A DNA stretch of 64,000 nt from Pseudomonas sp. PDM04 (GTDB lineage Bacteria; Pseudomonadota; Gammaproteobacteria; Pseudomonadales; Pseudomonadaceae). Location of the stretch: contig NZ_JACVAI010000006.1 of assembly GCF_014851765.1 (NCBI RefSeq), positions 372,001 to 436,000 on the forward strand. The letters run 5' to 3'. Made by a program: the position numbers and the translations under genes. This document shows positions 35,031 to 44,304 of this stretch, one piece after another (the stretch's first letter is position 1; each line of letters starts with the position of its first letter). Under the pieces are notes generated by a model. It worked only from the letters and a program-made list of their open reading frames with translations. It was not told the origin of the DNA and searched no databases.

Positions 35031-36230
35031 TCAGGCATCGGCCTTGCGCCCCAGGAACATCACCAGCGCCAGCGCTGGAAGCAATGCCACGGCCATGGCC
35101 GACAGCTGCCAGCCGACGTGTTCGTACAGCGGACTGGCCACCAGCGACCCCAGTGCGCCGCCGACGAAGATGCTGGTCATGTACACGGCGTTGAGTCGAG
35201 CGCGGCTGTGCGGGTCGATGGCGTACACCTCGCGCTGGCCCAGTACCATGTTCAGTTGCACGGCGAAATCCAGCAGCACCGCACACACCACCAGCCAGAG
35301 GTAGCTGCTGCCCGGCAAGGCTCCGATCAACAACGAGGCCGGTGCCAGCAACAGGGCGACCAGCGTCCCGCGACGGCTGTGACCGGCATCCGCCAGGCGA
35401 CCGGCAATCGGCGCAGCGACAGCCCCCACCGCCCCCACCAGGGCGAACAGCGCCACCTGCGACTGGCTGAAACCGTGGTGACGCATCAACTCGATAGGCG
35501 CAAGGGTCCAGAACAGGCTGAAGCTTGCGAACAACAGTCCCTGGTACAACGAGCGTTGACGCAGCAGCGAATGACGACGCACCAGCGCAAATACCGAGCC
35601 GATCAGCGCCGCGTAGGTCGCCTGGTGCGTCGGCACACGGCGTGGCAATGCAACGGCAGTGATCAGGGCAATGAGTGTCATCAACGCCGCCGCGCTGAAA
35701 AACACCCCGCGCCAGCCAAACGCTTCCACCAGCAGGCTGGACAGCGGCCGCGACAACAGAATGCCCAGCAACAGGCCGCTCATGATGTTGCCGACCACAC
35801 GACCACGGGTAGCTTCTGGTGCCAGGTGCGCCGCCAACGGCACCAGGATCTGCACCGCCACCGAGGTGAGGCCGATCAACAGGGAGAACACCAGGAACAT
35901 CGACGGAGAATGGGTCAGCCCGGCGCACAGCAGCGTCACGCTCGCGGCGAGGGTGAAGCCCACCACCAGACGGCGGTTCTCCATCAGGTCGGCCAGCGGC
36001 ACCAGCAGCAACAGGCCCAGCGCGTAGCCAAACTGGGTCAGTGACACGATCAGGCTGGCGTTGGCACTGGACAGGCCGATCTGTGGCGCGATCAGTTCGA
36101 CGATCGGTTGTGCGTAATACAGGTTGGCCACGACCGCGCCACAGCAAAACGCCAGGAACGCGACCATCAGACCGGAGAGCGAAGCAGGCTGTTCGGCCTT
36201 GACCGCTGCTGCAGGGTTGCCCGTATGCAT
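35031..36230 (-). CDS. MFS transporter (drug/metabolite efflux type)
   Basis: 399 residues with twelve hydrophobic helices and short cytoplasmic ends. The loop 2-3 motif is LVPLADLMENRRLVV, and loop 8-9 has GRLADAGHSRRGT. It belongs to the YnfM/AraJ-like part of the 12-helix efflux families. No binding partner is seen; the LysR gene just downstream may regulate it. The last 4 residues run close to the 35031 stop with no overlap into LysR. Confidence 0.92.
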   Translation of the reverse strand: MHTGNPAAAVKAEQPASLSGLMVAFLAFCCGAVVANLYYAQPIVELIAPQIGLSSANASLIVSLTQFGYALGLLLLVPLADLMENRRLVVGFTLAASVTLLCAGLTHSPSMFLVFSLLIGLTSVAVQILVPLAAHLAPEATRGRVVGNIMSGLLLGILLSRPLSSLLVEAFGWRGVFFSAAALMTLIALITAVALPRRVPTHQATYAALIGSVFALVRRHSLLRQRSLYQGLLFASFSLFWTLAPIELMRHHGFSQSQVALFALVGAVGAVAAPIAGRLADAGHSRRGTLVALLLAPASLLIGALPGSSYLWLVVCAVLLDFAVQLNMVLGQREVYAIDPHSRARLNAVYMTSIFVGGALGSLVASPLYEHVGWQLSAMAVALLPALALVMFLGRKADA

Positions 36231-36525
36231 GATGACACCTCATTGAGTGGGGAAAGTGAAGGCAAGGCTACGGGCCCCGCTCGACACCGAGAATGGGTGC
36301 CTGGAGCAAGGCAGTGATGCGCCATCCGCAACGGTGCAGGCGTTGCTGTTGGCGCAAAGCGCTGTTGCGCGACCTGGCAATACTCCGGCGCTGCCGCCTC
36401 CTCTACCTTTGGGCAACTGGCGCAGGGCTTTCCACCGGCGCCCTGACCCGACCGCTCGAGGAGCCGATCATGACGTTGCCTGCCGCTTCACTCCCGCGCT
36501 TCAAACTCACATGAAGGGCCACCTG

Positions 36526-37791
36526 ATGAAGTCCAGGCGGCTGTGGACTGGCGTCGCCGCCCTCGCGCTCATGGGTGCAACCGGCGCGGCGATGCTGATG
36601 TGGCGCCCGGCAATCGCGCCCATCGAGCGCCCGCAGCGGTTCGACGCCGCGCAAGTGCAACGCGGTGCGCGTGTGGTCGAGGCCGGCGATTGCGCGGTGT
36701 GCCATACGCGACCCGGTGGCCAATACCTGGCGGGAGGGCTGCCGCTGGTGACGCCGTTCGGCACGCTCTACAGCACCAACATCACCCCAGACCCGCAGAC
36801 CGGCATCGGTTCATGGTCGCTGCCGGCGTTTGAACGCGCGATGCGTGAAGGGATCTCCCGCGATGGCCATTTCCTCTACCCGGCCTTTCCCTACGTGCAC
36901 TACCGGCGCATGACCGACGCCGACATCGCCGATGCCTACGCGTACTTGATGAGCGGCCCGGCCGTGGACTCACCCGCGCAACAGAACCACATGAACTTCC
37001 CGATGAACATTCGCCCGCTGGTGTCGTTCTGGAACCTGCTGTTCCTCCATGGCGACGTTCTGACGCCGGCGGCGCAACAGCCCTCGGCCTGGAATCGCGG
37101 CCGTTACCTGGTCGACGGCCCCGGACACTGCGGCGGCTGCCATTCGCCGCTGAACCTGATCGGTGCCGAACAATCCGGCGAATACCTCGCAGGCGGCAGC
37201 GTCGATGGCTGGGATGCGCCTTCGTTGCTGGGCATGGCCCGTCGGGCAAACCCATGGCGCCAGGATCAGCTGGTCCGCTATCTGCGGGCGGAGGTGGTCG
37301 AGGGGCACGGCACCGCGGCGGGGCCGATGCGTCCCGTCAGCCTCGGCCTGGCGCGCCTGCCGATCAGTGATGCACAGGCCATTGCCGAGTACCTGCTGAG
37401 CCTGCAATCCGTGGCGACGGTGAAGGAAATCCACGCCGATGCCACGAACGTTGCCGCCACCGACCAGAGCCCTGGCGCCCTGCTGTTCAGCAGTTCATGC
37501 GCCGGCTGCCATGTCTCGGCAGCGCCCATGCGCGTGATCGACGGCCGCCCCGCGCTGGCTCACACGTCGGCATTGCAAAGCCCGAGCGCGCGCAACTTCC
37601 TGAAAACCGTGCTCGAAGGCATACCCGCCATCCCGGGCGAGCCCGGCCCGGTCATGCCGCCATTTGCAGCCAGCCTGGACAACCAACAGCTCACGGCCCT
37701 GGCGTCGTACCTGCGCCAGCAAGCCACACCCGGCCAGCCATGGACCGATCTTTCTTCCACGATTGAAGCACTGCGTCAGGAGGCGAAATGA
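36526..37791 (+). CDS. Three-haem c-type cytochrome (alcohol/aldehyde dehydrogenase cytochrome subunit type)
   Basis: 421 residues with an N-terminal membrane anchor or signal (WTGVAALALMGATGAAMLMW). Three haem sites CxxCH: CAVCH (56-60), CGGCH (202-206), CAGCH (325-329), each followed by a candidate methionine ligand. The layout is that of the cytochrome partner of membrane-bound alcohol and aldehyde dehydrogenases. It receives electrons from the molybdenum hydroxylase encoded next and passes them to the respiratory chain. ATG 36526 with GAAGGG upstream is preferred to ATG 36511. It overlaps the 2Fe-2S gene by 4 bp. The 295 bp upstream show nothing recognisable. Confidence 0.94.
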   Translation: MKSRRLWTGVAALALMGATGAAMLMWRPAIAPIERPQRFDAAQVQRGARVVEAGDCAVCHTRPGGQYLAGGLPLVTPFGTLYSTNITPDPQTGIGSWSLPAFERAMREGISRDGHFLYPAFPYVHYRRMTDADIADAYAYLMSGPAVDSPAQQNHMNFPMNIRPLVSFWNLLFLHGDVLTPAAQQPSAWNRGRYLVDGPGHCGGCHSPLNLIGAEQSGEYLAGGSVDGWDAPSLLGMARRANPWRQDQLVRYLRAEVVEGHGTAAGPMRPVSLGLARLPISDAQAIAEYLLSLQSVATVKEIHADATNVAATDQSPGALLFSSSCAGCHVSAAPMRVIDGRPALAHTSALQSPSARNFLKTVLEGIPAIPGEPGPVMPPFAASLDNQQLTALASYLRQQATPGQPWTDLSSTIEALRQEAK

Positions 37792-38261
37792 CTCAACTCA
37801 CGCTCAACGTCAACGGCTCGGCCAAGGCCCTGGAGCTGGAACCGGACATGCCGCTGCTCTATGCCCTGCGCAATCACCTGGGCCTCAACGGTGCCAAGTA
37901 CGGTTGCGGCCTGGGCCAGTGCGGCGCCTGCACCGTCATGGTCGATGGCCAACCGGTTTTTTCCTGCGTGACACCCTGCGCGGGCCTGGAAGGCAAGCAG
38001 GTTCGAACCGTTGAAAGCCTCGGTTCCGCCGAGCGGCCCGGCCCGTTGCAGCAAGCCTTTATCGACAAGCAGGCCGCCCAGTGCGGCTACTGCATCGCCG
38101 GCATGCTGATGCGGGCCCAGGCATTGCTGGAACAGAACCCGCACCCGGACGAACAGACCATTCGCCAACACATGGCCGTCAACCTGTGCCGTTGCGGCAC
38201 CCACCTGCGGATCATCGAGGCGATCAGCCTCGTGGCCGGCCACACCGGGAGTGCAGCATGA
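37788..38261 (+). CDS. 2Fe-2S small subunit of a molybdenum hydroxylase
   Basis: 157 residues like the small subunits IorA and NicA. The plant-ferredoxin-type cluster is CGLGQCGACTVMVDGQPVFSC, and the second 2Fe-2S cluster is in QCGYCIAGM and NLCRCGTH. It transfers electrons from the molybdenum site to the cytochrome. The ATG overlaps the cytochrome stop and its stop overlaps the large subunit (both ATGA). No signal peptide of its own; export would be with the Tat-dependent large subunit. Confidence 0.95.
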   Translation: MTQLTLNVNGSAKALELEPDMPLLYALRNHLGLNGAKYGCGLGQCGACTVMVDGQPVFSCVTPCAGLEGKQVRTVESLGSAERPGPLQQAFIDKQAAQCGYCIAGMLMRAQALLEQNPHPDEQTIRQHMAVNLCRCGTHLRIIEAISLVAGHTGSAA

Positions 38262-40495
38262 CCCAGGCGCCAGCACTCAACCCCAGTCGCCGGGCTTTCC
38301 TGCGCGGCAGCGCCCTGCTGATGGCGTTTACCCTGGTACCGGCTGCGCGTCGGGCATGGGCCGACAGCGAAGTCGATACCCTCGGCACCGTCGTGCTGGC
38401 GCCGGACCTGCCCGGCAGCCTGCGCACCAATCCCTACCTCGATGCCTGGATTCGCGTGGATCCTGACGGCATCACCGTCTATACCGGCAAGGTCGAATTG
38501 GGTACCGGCGTCAAAACCGCATTGCTGCAAATCGCCGCCGAACGCCTGGAAGTGTCCCCGACAGCCATCACCCTGATGACGGCCGACACCGCCCTGACGC
38601 CCAACGAAGGCTACACCGCCGGCAGCCACAGCATCTTCGACAGCGGAACGGCGTTGTTCAACGCGGCGGCCCAGGTGCGTGAGTTGCTGTTGGACTCCGC
38701 CGGACGCACCTGGGGCGTCGCACCGGTATTGTTGAGCACTGCCGAAGGCGTCATACACGGCCCCGGCGGGCAACGGATGGCCTACGCCGACGCGGTCAAA
38801 AACGTCGACCTGCACCTTTACGCCAAGGCCGAGTCGCCGAGTATGCCGCCGACCGCGTTCAAGCTCATCGGCCACTCGCTGCAACGGCTGGATATCCCGG
38901 CCAAGGTCAGCGGCGGTCCCGCCTTCGTTCAGGACATTCGCCTGCCGGGCATGCTGCATGCCCGGGTCATCCGCCCGCCTCGTCCCGGCTGCACACTGCT
39001 GGCATTCGACACGCAAGCGATCGAGGCGTTGTCCGGCGTGGTGCACGTCATGCGTGACGGCAATTATCTGGCCGTCGTCGCCCGTGACGAGTGGCAAGCC
39101 ATCAAGGCCATGCGCGAGGGATACGCGTCGGCGCAATGGAGCGGTGGCCAGGCAATCCCCGAGTCCCGGGACATCCATGCCTTGCTCGAACGCCTGCCTT
39201 CACGCCGCTACCCGATCAGCCATGAAGGCACACCTCAGGCGGCAACCGAGCTGGGCTATCGGGCCCGGGTGACCAAGCAATACCTGATGCACGGTTCCAT
39301 CGGCCCGTCCTGCGCGGTGGCCTGGTTCAAGGACGGCAGCTTGACGGTCTGGACCCACAGCCAGGGCGTCTACCCGCTGCGCGCCGGCATCGCCGAAATG
39401 GTCCGGCTGCCGCCCGAGCGCGTTCGCTGTATCCACGCCGAAGGTTCCGGCTGCTACGGCCACAACGGCGCCGACGATGCAGCGGCGGACGCAGCGCTGA
39501 TTGCCATGCGCATGCCAGGCACGCCGGTGCGGGTGCAGTGGATGCGCGAACAGGAAAATCTCTGGGAGCCCTACAGCTCGGCGATGGTCAGCGAAGTGCA
39601 GGCCAATCTGGATGCGCAGGGTCGATTGCAGGACTGGAACTACGAGCTGTGGACGACGCCGCACAACGAGCGCATCGTCAATGCCGGCCGGCTGCTGCCG
39701 GCGCGACTGCTGGCGCGGCCCTTTGCCTCCGCGCCCTCGGTGCCCATCGCCCAGCCTGAAGGCGACGGCGATCGCAATGCCGTGCCGTTGTACACGCTGG
39801 CCTCCACGCGCATCGACATGAACTTCGTGACCCAGATGCCGTTTCGTACCTCGGCCATGCGTTCGCTGGGCGCGCACATCAACATTTTTGCCATCGAGTC
39901 CTGCCTGGATGAATTGGCCGCCAAAGCCGGGATCGATCCCCTCGCCTTGCGTCTGGCTCACCTGACGGACCCACGGGCTCGGGCGGTGATCGAGCGTGTA
40001 CGCGACGCCATCGGATGGCCGCAAAAGAGTGCCGAGCCTGGCGCGGGGATCGGCCTGGCGTTCGCCCGCTACAAGAACATCATGGGCTATTGCGCGATTG
40101 CAGTACGCCTGCGCGTCCATCCGCAGACCGGCGAGGTGCAAATCGATCAGGTCGTCACGGCAGTCGACGTCGGACAGATCGTCAACCCCGACGGCCTGCG
40201 CAACCAGGTGGAAGGCGGGATCGTGCAGTCCACCAGTTGGACGCTCTACGAAAAAGTCGCCTATGACGCCGCCGGCATCCGCAGCTACGACTGGAGCGGC
40301 TACCCGATCCTGCGTTTTACGCAACTGCCGAAGAAGGTCGACATTCACCTGCTCGACCAACCCGGGCAGCCGTTTCTCGGTGCCGCCGAAATCGTCCAGG
40401 GACCGATGGCCGCCGCCATCGGCAATGCCGTGGCGAACGCCACCGGGCGGCGCTGGTTGAACCTGCCGCTGACCCGTTCGGAGCAGCCGGCCTGA
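38258..40495 (+). CDS. Molybdenum hydroxylase large subunit (isoquinoline 1-oxidoreductase/aldehyde oxidase type)
   Basis: 745 residues with a Tat signal (SRRAFLRGSALLMAFTLVPAARRAWA), so the enzyme acts in the periplasm. Molybdopterin-binding segments: VELGTGVKTALLQIAAERL, GSCGYGHNGADDAAADAAL-like ECGxGHNG loop (SGCYGHNGADD), FRTSAMRSLGAHINIFAIES, and the base glutamate in GAAEIVQGPMAAAIGNAVANA. Relatives hydroxylate N-heterocycles or aldehydes; the real substrate is unknown. Unlike NicB, it has no fused cytochrome domain; that role falls to the separate first gene of the operon. Confidence 0.93.
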   Translation: MTQAPALNPSRRAFLRGSALLMAFTLVPAARRAWADSEVDTLGTVVLAPDLPGSLRTNPYLDAWIRVDPDGITVYTGKVELGTGVKTALLQIAAERLEVSPTAITLMTADTALTPNEGYTAGSHSIFDSGTALFNAAAQVRELLLDSAGRTWGVAPVLLSTAEGVIHGPGGQRMAYADAVKNVDLHLYAKAESPSMPPTAFKLIGHSLQRLDIPAKVSGGPAFVQDIRLPGMLHARVIRPPRPGCTLLAFDTQAIEALSGVVHVMRDGNYLAVVARDEWQAIKAMREGYASAQWSGGQAIPESRDIHALLERLPSRRYPISHEGTPQAATELGYRARVTKQYLMHGSIGPSCAVAWFKDGSLTVWTHSQGVYPLRAGIAEMVRLPPERVRCIHAEGSGCYGHNGADDAAADAALIAMRMPGTPVRVQWMREQENLWEPYSSAMVSEVQANLDAQGRLQDWNYELWTTPHNERIVNAGRLLPARLLARPFASAPSVPIAQPEGDGDRNAVPLYTLASTRIDMNFVTQMPFRTSAMRSLGAHINIFAIESCLDELAAKAGIDPLALRLAHLTDPRARAVIERVRDAIGWPQKSAEPGAGIGLAFARYKNIMGYCAIAVRLRVHPQTGEVQIDQVVTAVDVGQIVNPDGLRNQVEGGIVQSTSWTLYEKVAYDAAGIRSYDWSGYPILRFTQLPKKVDIHLLDQPGQPFLGAAEIVQGPMAAAIGNAVANATGRRWLNLPLTRSEQPA

Positions 40496-40611
40496 CCCGG
40501 CGCGACCGGGGGGCATGTCACGTTTCAATCGCACCCTTAGTGAAATTGAATTGGCGACCGCCCCGCCCGATCAACAATCATCGGCGCAGGCAATCCGACG
40601 AGGCAACCGCC

Positions 40612-40746
40612 ATGACGTTCGAAGCAGACACACTGGTACAACTGACCGAAGCGCTGCAACAGCGCGGCATGCTGCTGGTAGCGGATGTCGCCTTCATCCG
40701 CGCGCCGTACCGGCATGATCATCGCTGGTTCTGCACCGTGGCGTAA
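40612..40746 (+). CDS. Possible small protein (44 aa)
   Basis: An ORF of 44 codons (MTFEADTLVQLTEALQQRGM, then LLVADVAFIRAP) with GAGG eight bases before the ATG. The composition is coding-like but it is very short and ends at HRWFCTVA. It may be a small gene or the head of a decayed one. The surrounding 40496-40809 stretch, between the hydroxylase and the M24 gene, holds nothing else that I can identify. Confidence 0.35.
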   Translation: MTFEADTLVQLTEALQQRGMLLVADVAFIRAPYRHDHRWFCTVA

Positions 40747-40809
40747 TCATGCCCGTAGCGCGCCAGCATGCCGGCCATGGCGCACCCCAGGCTCGGGCAC
40801 GCACACCTG

Positions 40810-41475
40810 TCAGATCAGCAAGTCTTCATGAAACGCCCCGAACGGACGATCAGGATGGGCGATCTGGATTTCCAGAATCCACAGGCCGGTATTCGGGTAC
40901 TCGGCTAAATCCCCCAGGTCGCCGCCCCGATAAATCGCGTGGGGGAAATCGCTGACCCGATGCCCCTTGATGTCGAGGTTGAGCTTCCACCCCATGCTCT
41001 GCGCCTGAGCGGCGGCAAAATCGTACAGCGCAACGCCACAAACCCGCTCGCTGCGCCAGAAACGCTCGACCTGGTCGAACAGGATCCTGGCAGCCGAGGC
41101 GCAGTCGTTCATTTGCGGGTCGGAGCCGGTGGTGAAGGTCGTCCCGGCATCACCTTCATGCCCTTGCCAGACCACGCCCATGTCGATGAAGAAAATGTCG
41201 TTCTCACCCAGGACAGGATCGCCGTCGGAGCGTTGCTTGAAGGTCTTGAGCGTATTGGCGCCGAAGCGGATCAACAGCGGATGCCAGATTCGATCCATGT
41301 CCAGCTCGGACAAGATCTGTTTGCCGCGCAATTGCGCCTCGGACTCGCGCATGCCCGGCGCAATGACCCGGGCAATTTCATCGATGGCTTTCCAGGTCAT
41401 CTGTTGCGCGTGGCGCATCGATTCCAGCGAGTACCGCTCTCCAACCGCTTCCTTGGGGTTTAACGCCGTTGTCAT
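40810..41475 (-). CDS. M24-family metallopeptidase-like protein
   Basis: 221 residues with the pita-bread fold of aminopeptidase P and methionine aminopeptidase. Metal-ligand candidates: Asp in FFIDMGVVWQGHEGDAGTTF (two aspartates ten apart), His in IKGHRVSDFPH, and the Glu of WILEIQIAHP. It lacks the N-terminal domain of full prolidases. The ATG at 41475 has AAGGA ten bases upstream; the frame extends to 41556 without support. Substrate unknown; creatinase-like activity is another possibility within the family. Confidence 0.85.
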   Translation of the reverse strand: MTTALNPKEAVGERYSLESMRHAQQMTWKAIDEIARVIAPGMRESEAQLRGKQILSELDMDRIWHPLLIRFGANTLKTFKQRSDGDPVLGENDIFFIDMGVVWQGHEGDAGTTFTTGSDPQMNDCASAARILFDQVERFWRSERVCGVALYDFAAAQAQSMGWKLNLDIKGHRVSDFPHAIYRGGDLGDLAEYPNTGLWILEIQIAHPDRPFGAFHEDLLI

Positions 41476-41600
41476 GGGGTGATTCCTTTCGCAGGTCAGC
41501 GCAGGGAAAGCGCTATATGGTTTTGTATATTGCGATAACCAGTGTCGAAGGTACAAGCAGGCTCAAACCGTTCCGGCCCCGCCAAGGTCATCGTGCGCAC

Positions 41601-42494
41601 TCACCCCAGAAGGCGCTGGATCTCCTTCTGCACGAAATCCGTGAACAGTTTTACCCTGATCGGTGTGTTCACTCCAAAACCGTGTATCGCATGCAGTTCC
41701 AGCGAAGGCAACGCCTGTTCCGGCAGGAGTCGGATCAGGCGGCCTTCCTCCAGGTCCTGCTGGACGATGCAGTGCATCAGGTAAGCAACGCCCATGCCGT
41801 CGAGGGCCGCCGTGCGCAGGCCGAAGCCCGAATCCAGGCCGATCCGCCCCTTCGGCAGCAACGTTTCACCGCTGGCGAAAACGATCGGCAGGGTTCTTCC
41901 GCCCAACTGGTAACGTGCGAATGGCAGGTTGCGCAGTTCACTGATGGTCTCAGGGCGTCCTTGCGCCTGAAGAAACTCGGGAGACGCTACCAGCACCATG
42001 GCCATCCGGGCCAGCGTACGTGCCCGCAGGTTGCTGTCGCCCAGCGATCCCACCCGGAAAATCACGTCATAGCCTTCAGTGATCAAGTCAACGTGATGGT
42101 CCTGCAGGTTGAGATCGACCTCCAGGTCCGGATGCTCCAGCAGAAACGACGAGCCAATCCCCGGCAACAACAAGCGTCCCAGCTCGCTGGGCATGCTCGC
42201 CCGCAGATGCCCGCGCACGCTTCCGGTGGGCCTGATCGCATCTCCGGAGTCTTCGAGTGCTCGCAACAGCGGCGCCACGCGCTCAAAAAACAGGTGCCCA
42301 TCGGGCGTCAGGCTGAGGGTCCGGGTCGAGCGCCGAAACAGCGTGACATTGAGCTGTTTTTCCAGGCGTGCAATGCCCTTGGAAATCGCCGAAGGCGTCG
42401 TGCCGAGGTGGCGCGCCGCGCCACTGAAGGAGCCGGCCTCCACCACCCGGACAAAGGCAATAAGGCTGCTCGACTGACTCAACAGGCTGGACAT
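41601..42494 (-). CDS. LysR-family transcriptional regulator
   Basis: 297 residues: HTH LIAFVRVVEAGSFSGAARHLGTTPSAISKGIARLEKQLNVTLFRRSTRTLSLT and a LysR substrate-binding domain. ATG 42494 has GGAG nine bases before it; upstream in-frame codons to 42578 lie in the shared promoter region. It is divergent from an SDR gene across 100 bp, the classic LysR arrangement, so the SDR is its likely target. Confidence 0.94.
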   Translation of the reverse strand: MSSLLSQSSSLIAFVRVVEAGSFSGAARHLGTTPSAISKGIARLEKQLNVTLFRRSTRTLSLTPDGHLFFERVAPLLRALEDSGDAIRPTGSVRGHLRASMPSELGRLLLPGIGSSFLLEHPDLEVDLNLQDHHVDLITEGYDVIFRVGSLGDSNLRARTLARMAMVLVASPEFLQAQGRPETISELRNLPFARYQLGGRTLPIVFASGETLLPKGRIGLDSGFGLRTAALDGMGVAYLMHCIVQQDLEEGRLIRLLPEQALPSLELHAIHGFGVNTPIRVKLFTDFVQKEIQRLLG

Positions 42495-42594
42495 CTTGTG
42501 ACTCCGAAGCACAACTGATGTGCCTTGTTCAGGACTGGTTAGCGAAAGGACGCGCCGGATAATACGTCGAATCATCAATGATCGGAGTCAGCGA

Positions 42595-43344
42595 ATGAAG
42601 CGTCTCGAAGGTAAAACAGCCGTCATCACCGGTGGCAACAGTGGGATCGGCCTGGCCTGCGCCTGCCTGTTCGCCCGGGAAGGCGCCCAGGTGATCATCA
42701 CGGGCCGGCGTAAAGCAATCCTGGACCATGCCATCGAGACCATCGGCCACGGCGCCATTGCCATCGAAGGCGACGTGGCCTGTCTGGAACATCACGACAA
42801 TGTCGCCGCACAGGTGAAAGCGCGCTTCGGCGGACTCGACGTGTACATGGCCAACGCCGGGGTCATCACCCTGCAGCCCTCGGCGCAGGTGTCGCCGGAC
42901 GATTATGACGCGCAGTTCAACATCAACACACGCGGCGTGTTCTTTGGCGTGCAGTCGATCACCCCGCTGCTGCGTGACGGTGCCAGTGTGATACTGACCA
43001 GTTCCCTGGCCGCCACCAAGGTCCTGCAGAATCACGCGGTCTACGCCGGCAGCAAGGCGGCCATCGCGGCGTTCGCTCGCAGCTGGGCACTGGAGCTGCG
43101 CGCACGCCGCATCCGGGTCAACGTGCTGAGCCCGGGCCCGGTCGACACCGCGATCATCGGTAAACTGGGTATCTCGGATGAACAGCGCCCGGACTTCCTG
43201 AAAATGCTGGGGGACATGATCCCCGCCGGGCGCCTGGGCGAAGCGGACGAACTGGCGCGTGCCGCGCTGTACCTGGCCTCGGCTGACAGCGCATTCGTCA
43301 ATGGCATCGAGCTGTTGGTGGATGGCGGGATGTCCCTGACCTGA
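42595..43344 (+). CDS. Short-chain dehydrogenase/reductase
   Basis: 249-residue classical SDR: TGGNSGIG cofactor motif with VIITGRRK behind it (basic residues suggest NADP), MANAG in place of NNAG, catalytic Ser and Tyr-x3-Lys in LTSSLAATKVLQNHAVYAGSKAA, and the end FVNGIELLVDGGMSLT. GGAG lies eight bases before ATG 42595. Divergent from LysR. Substrate unknown. Confidence 0.94.
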   Translation: MKRLEGKTAVITGGNSGIGLACACLFAREGAQVIITGRRKAILDHAIETIGHGAIAIEGDVACLEHHDNVAAQVKARFGGLDVYMANAGVITLQPSAQVSPDDYDAQFNINTRGVFFGVQSITPLLRDGASVILTSSLAATKVLQNHAVYAGSKAAIAAFARSWALELRARRIRVNVLSPGPVDTAIIGKLGISDEQRPDFLKMLGDMIPAGRLGEADELARAALYLASADSAFVNGIELLVDGGMSLT

Positions 43345-43360
43345 AATTCCGCCAGGGATG

Positions 43361-43391
43361 GAGCTGGCGAAACTCGACGTTTCGCCAGCTC
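43361..43391. terminator. Strong hairpin between convergent genes
   Basis: A perfect 13-bp stem, GAGCTGGCGAAAC / GTTTCGCCAGCTC, with loop TCGAC. It lies between the SDR stop and the stop of the convergent small gene and probably ends both transcripts, though no long T-run follows. Confidence 0.75.
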
Positions 43392-43401
43392 ACCCCGAGG
43401 T

Positions 43402-43602
43402 TTATCGCGGTTCAGGATGCTCGCTGGAGACTGAGTTGTTGGCCTCTACGTCCGACATGTCCTCATCCACCGGAGCTTCGTCATCGGCGGGCAGCGGAAC
43501 CTCCGGCTCCTTGCGTTTGGGATCATGCCCGGCTTCATTGTCCGTCGTGCGCGTCACCTCCTGCTGCGACCTGTTGCCGGGTGCATCTTCATCGATGTCC
43601 AT
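43402..43602 (-). CDS. Small acidic hypothetical protein (66 aa)
   Basis: 66 residues rich in Asp, Glu and Pro, without aromatic core residues (RTTDNEAGHDPKRKEPEV, then PLPADDEAPVDEDMSDVE); probably disordered. GGAGAG lies six bases before the ATG at 43602. Similar acidic, low-complexity small ORFs occur across Pseudomonas genomes with no known role. The frame composition and ribosome site support it, but no domain does. Confidence 0.65.
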   Translation of the reverse strand: MDIDEDAPGNRSQQEVTRTTDNEAGHDPKRKEPEVPLPADDEAPVDEDMSDVEANNSVSSEHPEPR

Positions 43603-43794
43603 GCTGGCTCTCCGTTCTGAAGCGCGGGATATCCGCCCTTAAAACCTGAGAGACGGTGGCGCCTCGCAAGTGCCCGGCCATGGACGAACGGTTGGGTGCC
43701 AACCGGCGGATACAACAATTTACCGGCGTTCACAGCGCCAGGCGCTGCATTGCATACAGTCAATTTTCCATTTTCCCGTTCAATGGATGGACCT

Positions 43795-44130
43795 ATGCAA
43801 TCGACACTCGGAGTCAGAATCTGTGAAGCGATGGAGCAACGCAACCTGTCGAAACTGTACGCCGTCGCCGTCGCGCTCAACGTGACGGAAAGCGCGGTGA
43901 GCCGCTGGAGAAAGAGCGGTCGCCTGACGGTTGAGAACACCATCGCGTTGTGCGAGTTGCTGGATGTGTCCAGCGACTGGCTGCTGCTGGGCCGGGGCAC
44001 GATGGACATGCATCGCGGCACCCAACCCATGCGGGCGCAGCAGGTTCGAATATCCCTCGCCAGCCTCCCGGAGGCGGCGGTCGTGCATCTGGAGCACTTC
44101 CTGGCGGCCATCGAATCGCATCGGGCTTGA
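43795..44130 (+). CDS. Small HTH transcriptional regulator
   Basis: 111 residues. A lambda-repressor-like HTH occupies the first 65 (LGVRICEAMEQRNLSKLYAVAVALNVTESAVSRWRKSGRLTVENTIALCELLDVSSDWLLLGRG). The tail is helical (SLPEAAVVHLEHFLAAIES). I use ATG 43795, which has GGATGG before it; ATG 43783 is also in frame. An AT-rich promoter region lies upstream. It is the nearest regulator to the two-gene cassette that follows and could control it. Confidence 0.85.
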   Translation: MQSTLGVRICEAMEQRNLSKLYAVAVALNVTESAVSRWRKSGRLTVENTIALCELLDVSSDWLLLGRGTMDMHRGTQPMRAQQVRISLASLPEAAVVHLEHFLAAIESHRA

Positions 44131-44304
44131 GCGCTGCGCAAGCGAATCGACGAAATCTTGCACGGCGCTCCATCTGAATGTGTTGAGTCAGACTTCACTC
44201 GGGATCATGTTCTGGCTGTCGCCTTTTTTCGATGTGTTCAAGGAAAACGGAAGTGGCAGTAGCGCACAAGAAAGGTCGATACCACCTCACACTTGGAGCC
44301 AGAC

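Noticed and set aside
36247..36525. In-frame extension upstream of the cytochrome c gene
   Set aside because: The first 88 codons are Pro/Arg-rich without a signal peptide; the membrane anchor begins only after ATG 36526, which has a ribosome site.
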